Below the pieces are notes generated by a model that saw only the letters and a list, made by a program, of their open reading frames with translations, made no database searches and was not told the origin of the DNA. Shown here in pieces: positions 8,347-15,331 of a DNA stretch of 54,346 nucleotides (position 1 is the stretch's first letter; every line of letters begins with the position of its first letter). The stretch is from an uncultured Bariatricus sp. (lineage in GTDB: Bacteria > Bacillota > Clostridia > Lachnospirales > Lachnospiraceae), in the NCBI GenBank assembly GCA_934320645.1, contig CAKRFP010000018.1, positions 1 through 54,346 of the forward strand, given 5' to 3'. The translations under genes and the position numbers were made by a program.

Positions 8347-9213
8347 CTATTCAGCTTTTCCGTCAGAACCAAACAGAATCATTTTCTCTTTTACTTTTTC
8401 AACGATCGCATCTGCACCCGGTTTCAGAAGTTTACGTGGATCATATCCTTTTCCTTCAAGATCTTTTCCTGCTTCGATGTATTTGCGGGTAGCTTCTGCG
8501 AATACCAGCTGACATTCTGTATTAACATTGATCTTAGAAACTCCAAGGTCAATTGCTTTCTTAATCATATCATCCGGAATTCCTGTACCTCCGTGAAGTA
8601 CGAGCGGAAGTTCTCCTGTGAGCTCCTGAACTGCCGCAAGAGTCTCAAAGCTGAGTCCTTTCCAGTTTGCCGGATATTTTCCATGGATGTTACCGATACC
8701 TGCTGCAAGGAAATCAACACCAAGGTCTGCAATCATCTTGCATTCCTTAGGATCTGCGCATTCGCCCATTCCTACAACACCATCTTCTTCTCCACCGATA
8801 GAACCAACTTCTGCCTCAATAGAAAGTCCTTTTCCATGGCAAAGTTTAACAAGTTCTGTAGTCTTCTCAATGTTTTCTTCGATCGGATAATGAGATCCGT
8901 CAAACATAACTGATGAGAATCCTGCATCTATACATTTCAGGCAGCCTTCATAGCTACCATGATCAAGATGAAGTGCAACTGGAACTGAAATGTCCATTTC
9001 TTTGATCATTCCATTTACCATTCCTACAACTGTTCTGTATCCAGCCATGTATTTTCCTGCACCTTCAGACACACCAAGAATAACCGGTGATCTTAATTCC
9101 TCAGCTGCAGTCAGAACTGCTTTGGTCCATTCAAGATCGTTGATATTAAACTGTCCTACTGCGTAATGACCTGCTTTTGCTTTTTTTAACATTTCTGTTG
9201 CTGAAACTAACAT
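8347..9213 (-). CDS. fba: Class II fructose-1,6-bisphosphate aldolase
   Basis: This 288-residue zinc aldolase cleaves fructose-1,6-bisphosphate to DHAP and glyceraldehyde-3-phosphate. It has the short FbaA/GatY-type length. Zinc ligands are H82, H177 and H207, with catalytic D81-region residue D84 and H85 in LHLDHGS; phosphate-loop GGTG at 208-211. I set the start at the ATG at 9213, behind GTGGAGG. A longer open frame runs back through the tRNA gene and is an artefact. The related tagatose-bisphosphate specificity cannot be excluded, but no galactitol or tagatose genes are near. It is probably transcribed from the tRNA promoter. Confidence 0.9.
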   Translation of the reverse strand: MLVSATEMLKKAKAGHYAVGQFNINDLEWTKAVLTAAEELRSPVILGVSEGAGKYMAGYRTVVGMVNGMIKEMDISVPVALHLDHGSYEGCLKCIDAGFSSVMFDGSHYPIEENIEKTTELVKLCHGKGLSIEAEVGSIGGEEDGVVGMGECADPKECKMIADLGVDFLAAGIGNIHGKYPANWKGLSFETLAAVQELTGELPLVLHGGTGIPDDMIKKAIDLGVSKINVNTECQLVFAEATRKYIEAGKDLEGKGYDPRKLLKPGADAIVEKVKEKMILFGSDGKAE

Positions 9214-9253
9214 TTTGTATTCCTCCACTTCTCTGTTAAAGGCTTTTATAGGC

Positions 9254-9325
9254 TGACCCCCAGGGGAATCGAACCCCTGATTCGACCGTGAGAGGGTCGC
9301 GTCTTGACCGCTTGACCAGGGGGCC
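9254..9325 (-). tRNA. tRNA-Glu (anticodon CTC)
   Basis: The 72-base minus-strand sequence folds as a cloverleaf. The acceptor GGCCCCC pairs with GGGGGTC, discriminator A. The anticodon stem CGACC/GGTCG encloses loop CTCTCAC, giving anticodon CTC, and the T arm is AGGGG-TTCGATT-CCCCT. CCA is not encoded. The identity fits Glu tRNAs, which share this body. The 3' end lies 40 bases before the aldolase start without an intervening terminator. Confidence 0.95.
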
Positions 9326-9365
9326 AGATGTACGTTCATTAGCCGTCTTGCTAACTCACTTGCTT

Positions 9366-9394
9366 AGTATAGCGTACTTCTTTTCATTTGACAA
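9366..9394 (-). promoter_or_regulatory. Strong promoter of tRNA-Glu and fba
   Basis: Minus-strand TTGTCA (9389-9394), 17-base spacer, TATACT (9366-9371), about 40 bases before the tRNA 5' end. Confidence 0.8.
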
Positions 9395-9421
9395 GCCTTT
9401 TTTTTATTTTTTATCGTTTTT

Positions 9422-10318
9422 TTACTGCTCCTCTTCCGGAACTACGATTTTAAGTGCCTGCTTCGCATTCTTGATGCAGACGCTGTCATGCTCCCCACCG
9501 AACTCTCCATCCAGCGTCCACGGGATCTCTTCCACTGATTCAAAATGGATCTCACCTGTCTTAAATGAATAAATGTGCTTCGTATTGATCTGGCTGCTCA
9601 GAAGTGCCCCGATGATCTCCTGAAGCGCGATCGGGTTCTTCGGTGTCCGGATCAGAGTAACCTCAAATTCTCCGTCATCAAAGACTACATTCTTCCCGAT
9701 CATATTACGGAAACCGCCTACAGATCTGGAATTCGTCACCATACCATAAATAAATTCGTCCTCGATCGTTTCACCGTCATGTGTCACTTTTAATTTATAT
9801 GACGGGATATCAAAAATTCTGGTTGCTCCTTCCAGCACATATGCCAGATGGCCCAGAACATTCTTCATTTCCTGCTTTGTCTCATAAGATACATCCGTGA
9901 AGAGTCCGAATGCTGCAATGTATACAAACACATCTCCGTTAAATCGTCCGATATCACAAGGGAATTCTGTTCCCCCTGCTGCTGTACTTGCCGCCTGGAG
10001 AAGATTCTTCGGGATATGGAGACTGCTCGCAAAGTCGTTGGTCGTTCCTGTCGGTATGTAGCCGATTGGAATCTTTTTTTCTCTCTTCATCATTCCGGTT
10101 ACGACCTCATCAAGCGTTCCGTCACCACCACTGCAGATCACACGGTCATACTCCTCTGTAAATGTCTTTACTTTATAATAAGCGTCTTTATATTTCTGCG
10201 TCGGATATACAACCACTTCATATCCTGCTTTTACAATAATGTCAATAATATCAGAAAGCTTCGGTTTTAAAAGTCCCTTTCCTGCATTCGGATTATAAAT
10301 AAACAATGCTTTTTTCAT
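9422..10318 (-). CDS. Diacylglycerol kinase-family lipid kinase (DagK/YegS type)
   Basis: This 298-residue cytoplasmic or membrane-peripheral lipid kinase has the nucleotide-binding GGDGT motif at 64-68 and the PTGTTNDFA segment at 89-97, both typical of the DAGK catalytic domain. A beta-rich C-terminal domain follows. Firmicutes members (DgkB) phosphorylate diacylglycerol left over from lipoteichoic acid synthesis, returning it to phosphatidic acid. DgkB-like function is likely, but YegS-like substrates are possible. It stands alone between the tRNA promoter and crh, so the neighbourhood adds little. Confidence 0.85.
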   Translation of the reverse strand: MKKALFIYNPNAGKGLLKPKLSDIIDIIVKAGYEVVVYPTQKYKDAYYKVKTFTEEYDRVICSGGDGTLDEVVTGMMKREKKIPIGYIPTGTTNDFASSLHIPKNLLQAASTAAGGTEFPCDIGRFNGDVFVYIAAFGLFTDVSYETKQEMKNVLGHLAYVLEGATRIFDIPSYKLKVTHDGETIEDEFIYGMVTNSRSVGGFRNMIGKNVVFDDGEFEVTLIRTPKNPIALQEIIGALLSSQINTKHIYSFKTGEIHFESVEEIPWTLDGEFGGEHDSVCIKNAKQALKIVVPEEEQ

Positions 10319-10400
10319 ACGTCCGTCCTCCTGTTATCTGTTCTTTTCTCTGTAAGGCCTTATCCCCACAGTTCCTTACGGATACATGCATTATAGCATA

Positions 10401-10425
10401 AAGAGCCTGCTTTTGGCAGACTCTT
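10401..10425 (-). terminator. Hairpin after the crh-like gene
   Basis: Arms AAGAG(C)CTGC and GCAG(A)CTCTT form a 9-bp stem with one mismatch, 15 bases after the stop. There is only a short T stretch on the minus strand. Confidence 0.5.
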
Positions 10426-10440
10426 CAAAGTTTTATGCAA

Positions 10441-10704
10441 TTATCTGTTCTTAACGTTCACAAGAAACCTTTCGATACCAGCTGCTGCTTCCTTTTCATC
10501 TGTTCCGTTCGCAACAACGGTGATTTCCTCTCCCGGCAGCAGTGTCAGACTCATCATCCCCATAATGCTCTTTGCATTGACTTGCTTCTGGTCAACTTCG
10601 ATGTACACCGAACTTGAATACTGACTAGCTTCCTGAACAAGAAGTGCAATCGGTCTGGCGTCTAATCCCTCGGACAATTGAATCTTAACAGGTTTTTTGA
10701 TCAT
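10441..10704 (-). CDS. HPr-fold protein lacking the phospho-acceptor His (Crh-like)
   Basis: This 87-residue protein has the HPr fold. Position 15, normally the PEP-phosphorylated histidine in GLHARP, is aspartate (GLDARP). The HPr kinase site S46 is kept in KSIMG, so it cannot carry phosphate in the PTS relay but could still be Ser-phosphorylated. B. subtilis Crh, which has Gln at 15, has the same logic: P-Ser-Crh is a CcpA co-repressor. It overlaps whiA by four bases, the same neighbour as crh in Bacillus. Carbon-catabolite signalling is therefore likely, by family and context. Asp15 is unusual. Confidence 0.85.
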   Translation of the reverse strand: MIKKPVKIQLSEGLDARPIALLVQEASQYSSSVYIEVDQKQVNAKSIMGMMSLTLLPGEEITVVANGTDEKEAAAGIERFLVNVKNR

Positions 10705-11660
10705 AATGTTCCTCCTTGCTTAGCCCTTATCTCTTCCGCCATTTCACTTAACTTGCGCAATCTGTGGTTCACTCCGGACTTGCCTACCGGATTTTGCAGA
10801 AGTGCGCCTAACTCTTTTAAAGATGCCTCCGGATATGTAAGTCTTGTAAGGGCCATGTCCTTCAATCCTTCCGGCAGCTTATCGAGTCCTTTTGTTTCCT
10901 CAATATACCTTATATCTTCAATCTGCTTTACAGCAGCGGAAACCGTTTTATTGATATTCGCAGTCTCGCAATTCACTTTTCGGTTCACCGTATTCCTCAT
11001 ATCTTTCAATATGCGGATATTCTCCAGCTCCATCAGTGACTGATGTGCCTCCATCACATTCAGCACATCCACGATCTGAGCTCCTTCTTTCAGATAAACC
11101 ACAAATGATTTCTTCCTTGATACAATCTTTGCGTCCAAAGCAAAGCATCTCATTATCTTCTGAATCTGCTGTGCTTTTCCCATCGACGCACAGACAATTT
11201 CAAAATGATAGGATTTCTCCGGGTCGCTCATGGATCCTGATGCAAGAAAAACGCCTCGCAGGAAAGCCCGCTTACAGCAAGTCTCCTGAATCACGACATT
11301 CTTTACTACAGAAAGCTCTTCTTCCACCTCTCCATAAGGATTGATCAGCTTTGCCGCCTGAAGAACCCTGACAGCATCTTCGTGCTTTTTTACAACTATA
11401 TAATAGTAGCTGCTGCCTTTTTCCCGGTTCACCCGAATAGCGATATCAACCACTATATTAAACGTTCTTCTCAATAAAGTAAAGCTTTTTCTTGCAACTG
11501 CCAGATTTTCCGTATGAATCTTAAGTGCCGCATGCCCTCTGCTGTCAATCATGACAGCCCCGCACATGCTGATGATCGCTGCAAGTTCTGCAATCTGGCA
11601 ATGCCTTGCAGTACTTAACTGGCGCGATATTTCTTCTTTAATATTTCCAGAAAAAGACAT
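10701..11660 (-). CDS. whiA: DNA-binding protein WhiA
   Basis: This 319-residue WhiA has an N-terminal degenerate LAGLIDADG homing-endonuclease-like domain (about 1-205), including FLRGVFLASGSMSDPEKSYH, and a C-terminal helix-turn-helix (about 225-310) with LTYPEASLKELGALLQNPVGKSGVNHRLRKL-type sequence. In Streptomyces it drives sporulation; in B. subtilis it binds DNA and affects cell division and chromosome segregation. It lies 8 bases after rapZ and overlaps the crh-like gene. The usual neighbour yvcK/glmR, expected between rapZ and whiA, is absent here. Confidence 0.93.
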   Translation of the reverse strand: MSFSGNIKEEISRQLSTARHCQIAELAAIISMCGAVMIDSRGHAALKIHTENLAVARKSFTLLRRTFNIVVDIAIRVNREKGSSYYYIVVKKHEDAVRVLQAAKLINPYGEVEEELSVVKNVVIQETCCKRAFLRGVFLASGSMSDPEKSYHFEIVCASMGKAQQIQKIMRCFALDAKIVSRKKSFVVYLKEGAQIVDVLNVMEAHQSLMELENIRILKDMRNTVNRKVNCETANINKTVSAAVKQIEDIRYIEETKGLDKLPEGLKDMALTRLTYPEASLKELGALLQNPVGKSGVNHRLRKLSEMAEEIRAKQGGTL

Positions 11661-11668
11661 ACTATCAC

Positions 11669-12550
11669 CTATTTTGCTTTCGTAATTGCATCTTTCTCGA
11701 TATCACGATGCTCTTTTCTTACACCGTACTCTTTCTCTGCCACAGACAGCCGTTCATACAACTCATTGGCAAGTGTCACGGAACGGTGTTTTCCGCCGGT
11801 ACATCCGATTGCTATCACAAGCTGGTTCTTTCCTTCTGCGACATAATTCGGAATCAGGAACTCAACCATGTCGACCAGCTTTTTCAGGAATTCTTTGGAA
11901 ATATCGTTGTTCATCACATAATCCCTGACCGGCTTGTCATTACCGCTCTGCGGACGAAGTTCATCGATATAATAAGGATTTGGCAGGAATCTGACATCAA
12001 ATACCAGATCTGCATCACTCGGAATTCCATATTTAAATCCAAAAGATAGCACGGTAATGTACAGATTCTTGTATTCTTTATTCTCGGCAAAAATACGGTT
12101 CAGTTCACTGCGCAGCTCCCTGGTCAGCATCCGGCTTGTATCCAGGATATAATCTGCCCTTTCTTTTAAAAAGGCAATCTTCTTACGTTCCTTGGCGATT
12201 CCATTCTCAATTCTGCCGCCTTTTGCAAGTGGATGATTCCTTCTTGTTTCTTTGTATCTTTTCACAAGTGTATCATCACTCGACTCAAGAAAAAGAATCT
12301 CCGGTGGTATCTTTGCTTTTTCCAGCTCATCCAGAATCTGATCCAGCGCACGCAGATTCTGGCCACTGCGGATATCAAGCCCCAGAGCGATTTTCGTGAT
12401 CTCACCATTTGGAACGATCAAAAGTTCTGTCAGTTTTGTCATTAAAGGAATCGGCATATTATCCACACAGAAATATCCCATGTCTTCCATCATTTTCAAA
12501 GTTGTACTTTTCCCTGCTCCGGACATTCCCGTTACAATTACGAATCTCAT
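11669..12550 (-). CDS. rapZ: RNase adapter/nucleotide-binding protein RapZ (YvcJ)
   Basis: This 293-residue P-loop protein has Walker A GMSGAGKST at 8-16. Its C-terminal domain ends in the GCTGGKHRSV metabolite-binding motif. RapZ in E. coli controls GlcN6P synthase through small RNAs; the Firmicutes homologue YvcJ is a GTP/ATPase linked to competence and envelope metabolism. It sits 2 bases after murB and 8 before whiA, in one operon. Length and motifs are intact. Confidence 0.93.
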   Translation of the reverse strand: MRFVIVTGMSGAGKSTTLKMMEDMGYFCVDNMPIPLMTKLTELLIVPNGEITKIALGLDIRSGQNLRALDQILDELEKAKIPPEILFLESSDDTLVKRYKETRRNHPLAKGGRIENGIAKERKKIAFLKERADYILDTSRMLTRELRSELNRIFAENKEYKNLYITVLSFGFKYGIPSDADLVFDVRFLPNPYYIDELRPQSGNDKPVRDYVMNNDISKEFLKKLVDMVEFLIPNYVAEGKNQLVIAIGCTGGKHRSVTLANELYERLSVAEKEYGVRKEHRDIEKDAITKAK

Positions 12551-12552
12551 CC

Positions 12553-13464
12553 TTAAAATTCTCCTATTCGCTTCACTTCCGGCTCCATCGTAACGCCGGT
12601 ATCTGCCTTCACCTTCGCTGTTACCTGACGGATCAGCTCCATCACATCAGCTGCCGTCGCCTCTCCCTTGTTGATCACAAATCCACTGTGCTTTTCGGAA
12701 ACCTGCGCTCCGCCTATCGTAAATCCTTTCAGTCCGCTGTCCTGGATCAGCTTTCCTGCAAAATATCCTTCCGGACGCTTAAAGGTACTGCCTGCACTCG
12801 GATACTCCAACGGCTGCTTCGATACCCGCTTCTGGCGGAGGTCATCCATCTGCGCTTTTATTTCTTCTTTTTTGCCTTCTGCAAGCGAAATCACAGCACC
12901 CAAAACGATATATCTTTTCTCCGGGATAATGCTTGTACGGTATCCGAGTCCCAGTTCTTCTGCCGGAAGTTCCATGATCTCGCCCTCTTCTGTCATAACC
13001 CTGACACTCGTCAGTACATCCTTCATCTCTCCGCCATACGCACCGGCGTTCATCACAACCGCTCCGCCAAGCGTTCCCGGAATCCCTGCTGCGAACTCAA
13101 ATCCGGTCAGTGCTGCATCAAGTGCTGCATTTGCAATCTGCGCAAGCGAACATCCTGCCTGCGCCGTGATCTGATTTCCTTCTACCTGAAATGTTCCCAT
13201 ACTCTTATAAAGCTGGATGATCGCGCCTCTGAATCCTTTGTCTCCAACCAGAAGGTTGCTTCCATTTCCTACTATATATATAGGTATGGAAAATTCCCGG
13301 CATACCCGGACTGCTTCTGCCAGTTCCTTTTCATTCGATGGCATGATGAAGTAATCTGCCGGACCGCCGATTCGGAAAGTCGTATGCTTCTTCATTGGTT
13401 CATCCTTCTGTACTTTGGATGCATCAATCACATTATACAAACATGTCTCAAAATTCTGTTCCAT
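12553..13464 (-). CDS. murB: UDP-N-acetylenolpyruvoylglucosamine reductase
   Basis: This 303-residue FAD enzyme reduces UDP-GlcNAc-enolpyruvate to UDP-MurNAc with NADPH, the second committed step of peptidoglycan precursor synthesis. It has the FAD-binding GNGSNLLV and PGTLGGAVVMNAGAYGG blocks, the proton-donor Ser in SAGSTFKRP and the C-terminal catalytic Glu in EPEVKRIG. These fit the shorter type II MurB. Start ATG lies behind CTAGGAGAAG. It heads the murB-rapZ-whiA-crh operon. Confidence 0.95.
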   Translation of the reverse strand: MEQNFETCLYNVIDASKVQKDEPMKKHTTFRIGGPADYFIMPSNEKELAEAVRVCREFSIPIYIVGNGSNLLVGDKGFRGAIIQLYKSMGTFQVEGNQITAQAGCSLAQIANAALDAALTGFEFAAGIPGTLGGAVVMNAGAYGGEMKDVLTSVRVMTEEGEIMELPAEELGLGYRTSIIPEKRYIVLGAVISLAEGKKEEIKAQMDDLRQKRVSKQPLEYPSAGSTFKRPEGYFAGKLIQDSGLKGFTIGGAQVSEKHSGFVINKGEATAADVMELIRQVTAKVKADTGVTMEPEVKRIGEF

Positions 13465-13592
13465 TCTCTTCTCCTAGTATCTATAAAATATTCTATGCCA
13501 TTCTTCCTTTTTATTTAACAGAAAATTGCCGTTGGACCTCCTGCCAAATAGAAGTTACTGCGTGCCAACGCACGTTTTAATATCATTCTCTA

Positions 13593-13633
13593 ATGATGTA
13601 AGTGTCAAAAATAAATTTTGACACTTACATCAT
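13593..13633. repeat. Perfect 18-bp inverted repeat, shared with another intergenic region
   Basis: Arms of 18 bases, ATGATGTAAGTGTCAAAA and its exact complement, surround a 5-base loop. It lies between divergent murB and the HlyC-type gene. A related palindrome at 25624-25655 shares the right half (TTTTGACACTYACATCAT). It may be an operator, a bidirectional terminator or a small dispersed repeat. Confidence 0.85.
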
Positions 13634-13669
13634 ATAATACACCAAAAAATATGCAAGTTCAACGCGCTC

Positions 13670-13698
13670 TTGCAAAATTAAGGGAAATGCGATATAGT
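13670..13698 (+). promoter_or_regulatory. Promoter of the HlyC/CNNM-type gene
   Basis: TTGCAA (13670-13675), 17 bases, TATAGT (13693-13698), 55 bases before the GTG start. Confidence 0.7.
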
Positions 13699-13752
13699 AG
13701 GGCATAACATAGAAATTTTATCATTATTTTCAAAAAGGAGTGATTTTTAACT

Positions 13753-15045
13753 GTGGACTCGAGTGTCTCGCAAATACTTATTTTGCTAGTCCTGCTGCTC
13801 TTATCCGGCATATTTTCGTCCGCTGAGACAGCGCTTACAACCTACAACAAAATCCGGATGCGTGCCCTTGCAGATGAAGGGAACAAGCGCGCCAGCACCG
13901 TACTTGCCGTAACCGAGAATTCCGGCAAGATGCTCAGCGCGATCCTTATCGGCAACAACATTGTGAATACTGCCGTGGCATCCCTTGCCACCACAATCGC
14001 ATACCGCCTCGGCGGAACTGCCGTTGCAATTGCAAGTGGTCTCATGACCCTTCTCATTATCCTTTTCGGGGAGATTACCCCGAAGACGATGGCTACCATT
14101 CACGCCGAGAAGATGGCTCTCTTTTACGCACCGGCTATCAATATTTTCATGAAGATCATGACTCCGTTTATCTTCATTGTAAACGGTCTCTCCACCGGTC
14201 TTCTGATGCTTCTCCGCATCGATCCGAATGCCAAAGACAATACCATGACCGAAGCTGAACTCCGAAGTGTGGTAAATGTCAGCCATCAGGACGGCGTAAT
14301 TGAATCGGATGAAAAAGAGATGATCTACAATGTGTTTGATCTCGGTGATGCCATTGCCAAAGATGTCATGGTTCCCCGTGTCAACGTAACTTTTGCTGAT
14401 ATTGACAGCAGTTACGACGAGCTGATCGACCTGTTCCGGGAAGACAAATTCACACGTCTTCCGGTTTACCAGGAGACAAAGGATAACGTTGTCGGAACGA
14501 TCAATATGAAAGATCTTCTTCTTTATGACAGTAAGAAAAGTGAGTTCCAGATTAAAGACATTCTCCGTGAAGCCTACTTCACTTATGAATACAAGAGCAT
14601 TTCCGAGCTTCTTGTTGAAATGCGCCAGGCCTCTTTCAATATCGCAATTGTCCTGGATGAATACGGTGAAACATCCGGTCTGATCACACTGGAAGATATC
14701 CTTGAAGAGATTGTTGGCGAGATCCACGATGAATATGATGAGAATGAAGAAGAAAATATCAAAGCGGTAGGCGAACACGAATATATTATTGAAGGTTCTA
14801 CCAATCTTGACGATCTCAATGATTCCCTGGATCTGAATCTGGAATCGGAAGATTATGATTCTCTCGGAGGCTTTATCATCGAAAAGCTGGACCGTCTTCC
14901 AAAAGCCGGTGACTCCGTTTCCACCGAAGACGGAATCCGTATGGTCGTAGAAAAGCTCGACAAAAACCGGATTGAGACCGTTCACCTGTATCTTCCGGAG
15001 AATTACCGCAAACATACGTCTGACTCGTCGGAAAACGACGACTAA
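13753..15045 (+). CDS. CNNM/CorC/HlyC-family transporter with CBS domains
   Basis: This 430-residue membrane protein has a DUF21 (CNNM transmembrane) domain over about 1-180, a tandem CBS pair over about 195-315 and a C-terminal CorC_HlyC domain over about 330-415. Relatives (YhdP, MpfA, CorC) take part in Mg2+ efflux or homeostasis; the old name haemolysin is misleading. The start is a GTG with AAGGAG 12 bases upstream, a rather long spacing. A 369-residue and a 435-residue antisense frame across this region are coding shadows. Magnesium export is the likeliest role, by family. Confidence 0.9.
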   Translation: MDSSVSQILILLVLLLLSGIFSSAETALTTYNKIRMRALADEGNKRASTVLAVTENSGKMLSAILIGNNIVNTAVASLATTIAYRLGGTAVAIASGLMTLLIILFGEITPKTMATIHAEKMALFYAPAINIFMKIMTPFIFIVNGLSTGLLMLLRIDPNAKDNTMTEAELRSVVNVSHQDGVIESDEKEMIYNVFDLGDAIAKDVMVPRVNVTFADIDSSYDELIDLFREDKFTRLPVYQETKDNVVGTINMKDLLLYDSKKSEFQIKDILREAYFTYEYKSISELLVEMRQASFNIAIVLDEYGETSGLITLEDILEEIVGEIHDEYDENEEENIKAVGEHEYIIEGSTNLDDLNDSLDLNLESEDYDSLGGFIIEKLDRLPKAGDSVSTEDGIRMVVEKLDKNRIETVHLYLPENYRKHTSDSSENDD

Positions 15046-15114
15046 GCAGACCTCCAGGGAAGAAATCCTGACAGATTTTTTCTTTATATTTTGCAGGATA
15101 TACAACAATTTCAG

Positions 15115-15146
15115 GGCAGTCCAAAGTGGGCTGCCTTTTTCCTTTC
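15115..15146 (+). terminator. Terminator of the HlyC/CNNM-type gene
   Basis: Arms GGCAG(T)CC and GG(G)CTGCC are followed by TTTTTCCTTT on the plus strand, about 70 bases after the stop. Confidence 0.7.
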
Positions 15147-15196
15147 CGGATTTCGTTATTTTTTAAACAATTTTTTCAAGAAATATTGGTTTTTTA

Positions 15197-15224
15197 TTGA
15201 TTTTATTGCGTAATTATGTATAAT
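15197..15224 (+). promoter_or_regulatory. Promoter of pckA
   Basis: TTGATT (15197-15202), 16 bases, TATAAT (15219-15224) with an upstream TG (ATG before the -10). It places the 5' end near 15231, at the edge of the structured leader. Confidence 0.75.
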
Positions 15225-15227
15225 TAT

Positions 15228-15303
15228 GGTAAATGGGTGAAGAATTTTACTTCATCAGATGATAAAATCTGCGCTCACAGCTTTTATCATTTAACCATTT
15301 AAC
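15228..15303 (+). promoter_or_regulatory. Three-way-junction leader RNA upstream of pckA
   Basis: P1 pairs GGTAAATGG (15228-15236) with CCATTTAAC (15295-15303), 8 of 9 pairs. Inside it, P2 pairs GTGAAG (15237-15242) with CTTCAT (15250-15255) around a 7-base loop. P3 pairs ATGATAAAA (15259-15267) with TTTTATCAT (15282-15290), extended by CTG/CAG in its loop. The ribosome site GAGG lies 16 bases after P1. No known riboswitch class is recognised, and there is no terminator before the start codon. Confidence 0.5.
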
Positions 15304-15331
15304 TAGAATTAGGAGAAAGAGGTTAATTGCA

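Noticed and set aside
8155..8913. 252-residue plus-strand frame
   Set aside because: It covers the 3' part of fba and the fba-glnN gap in antisense, with shadow-like composition.
9214..9339. N-terminal extension of the aldolase frame by 42 residues
   Set aside because: It runs through the tRNA-Glu gene, while the ATG at 9213 has a good ribosome site and gives the family length.
12409..13518. 369-residue plus-strand frame
   Set aside because: It is antisense to rapZ and murB, Cys/His/Arg-rich, without a ribosome site or family resemblance.
13801..15108. 435-residue minus-strand frame
   Set aside because: It is antisense to the CNNM/HlyC-type gene, which has full domain structure, promoter and terminator.
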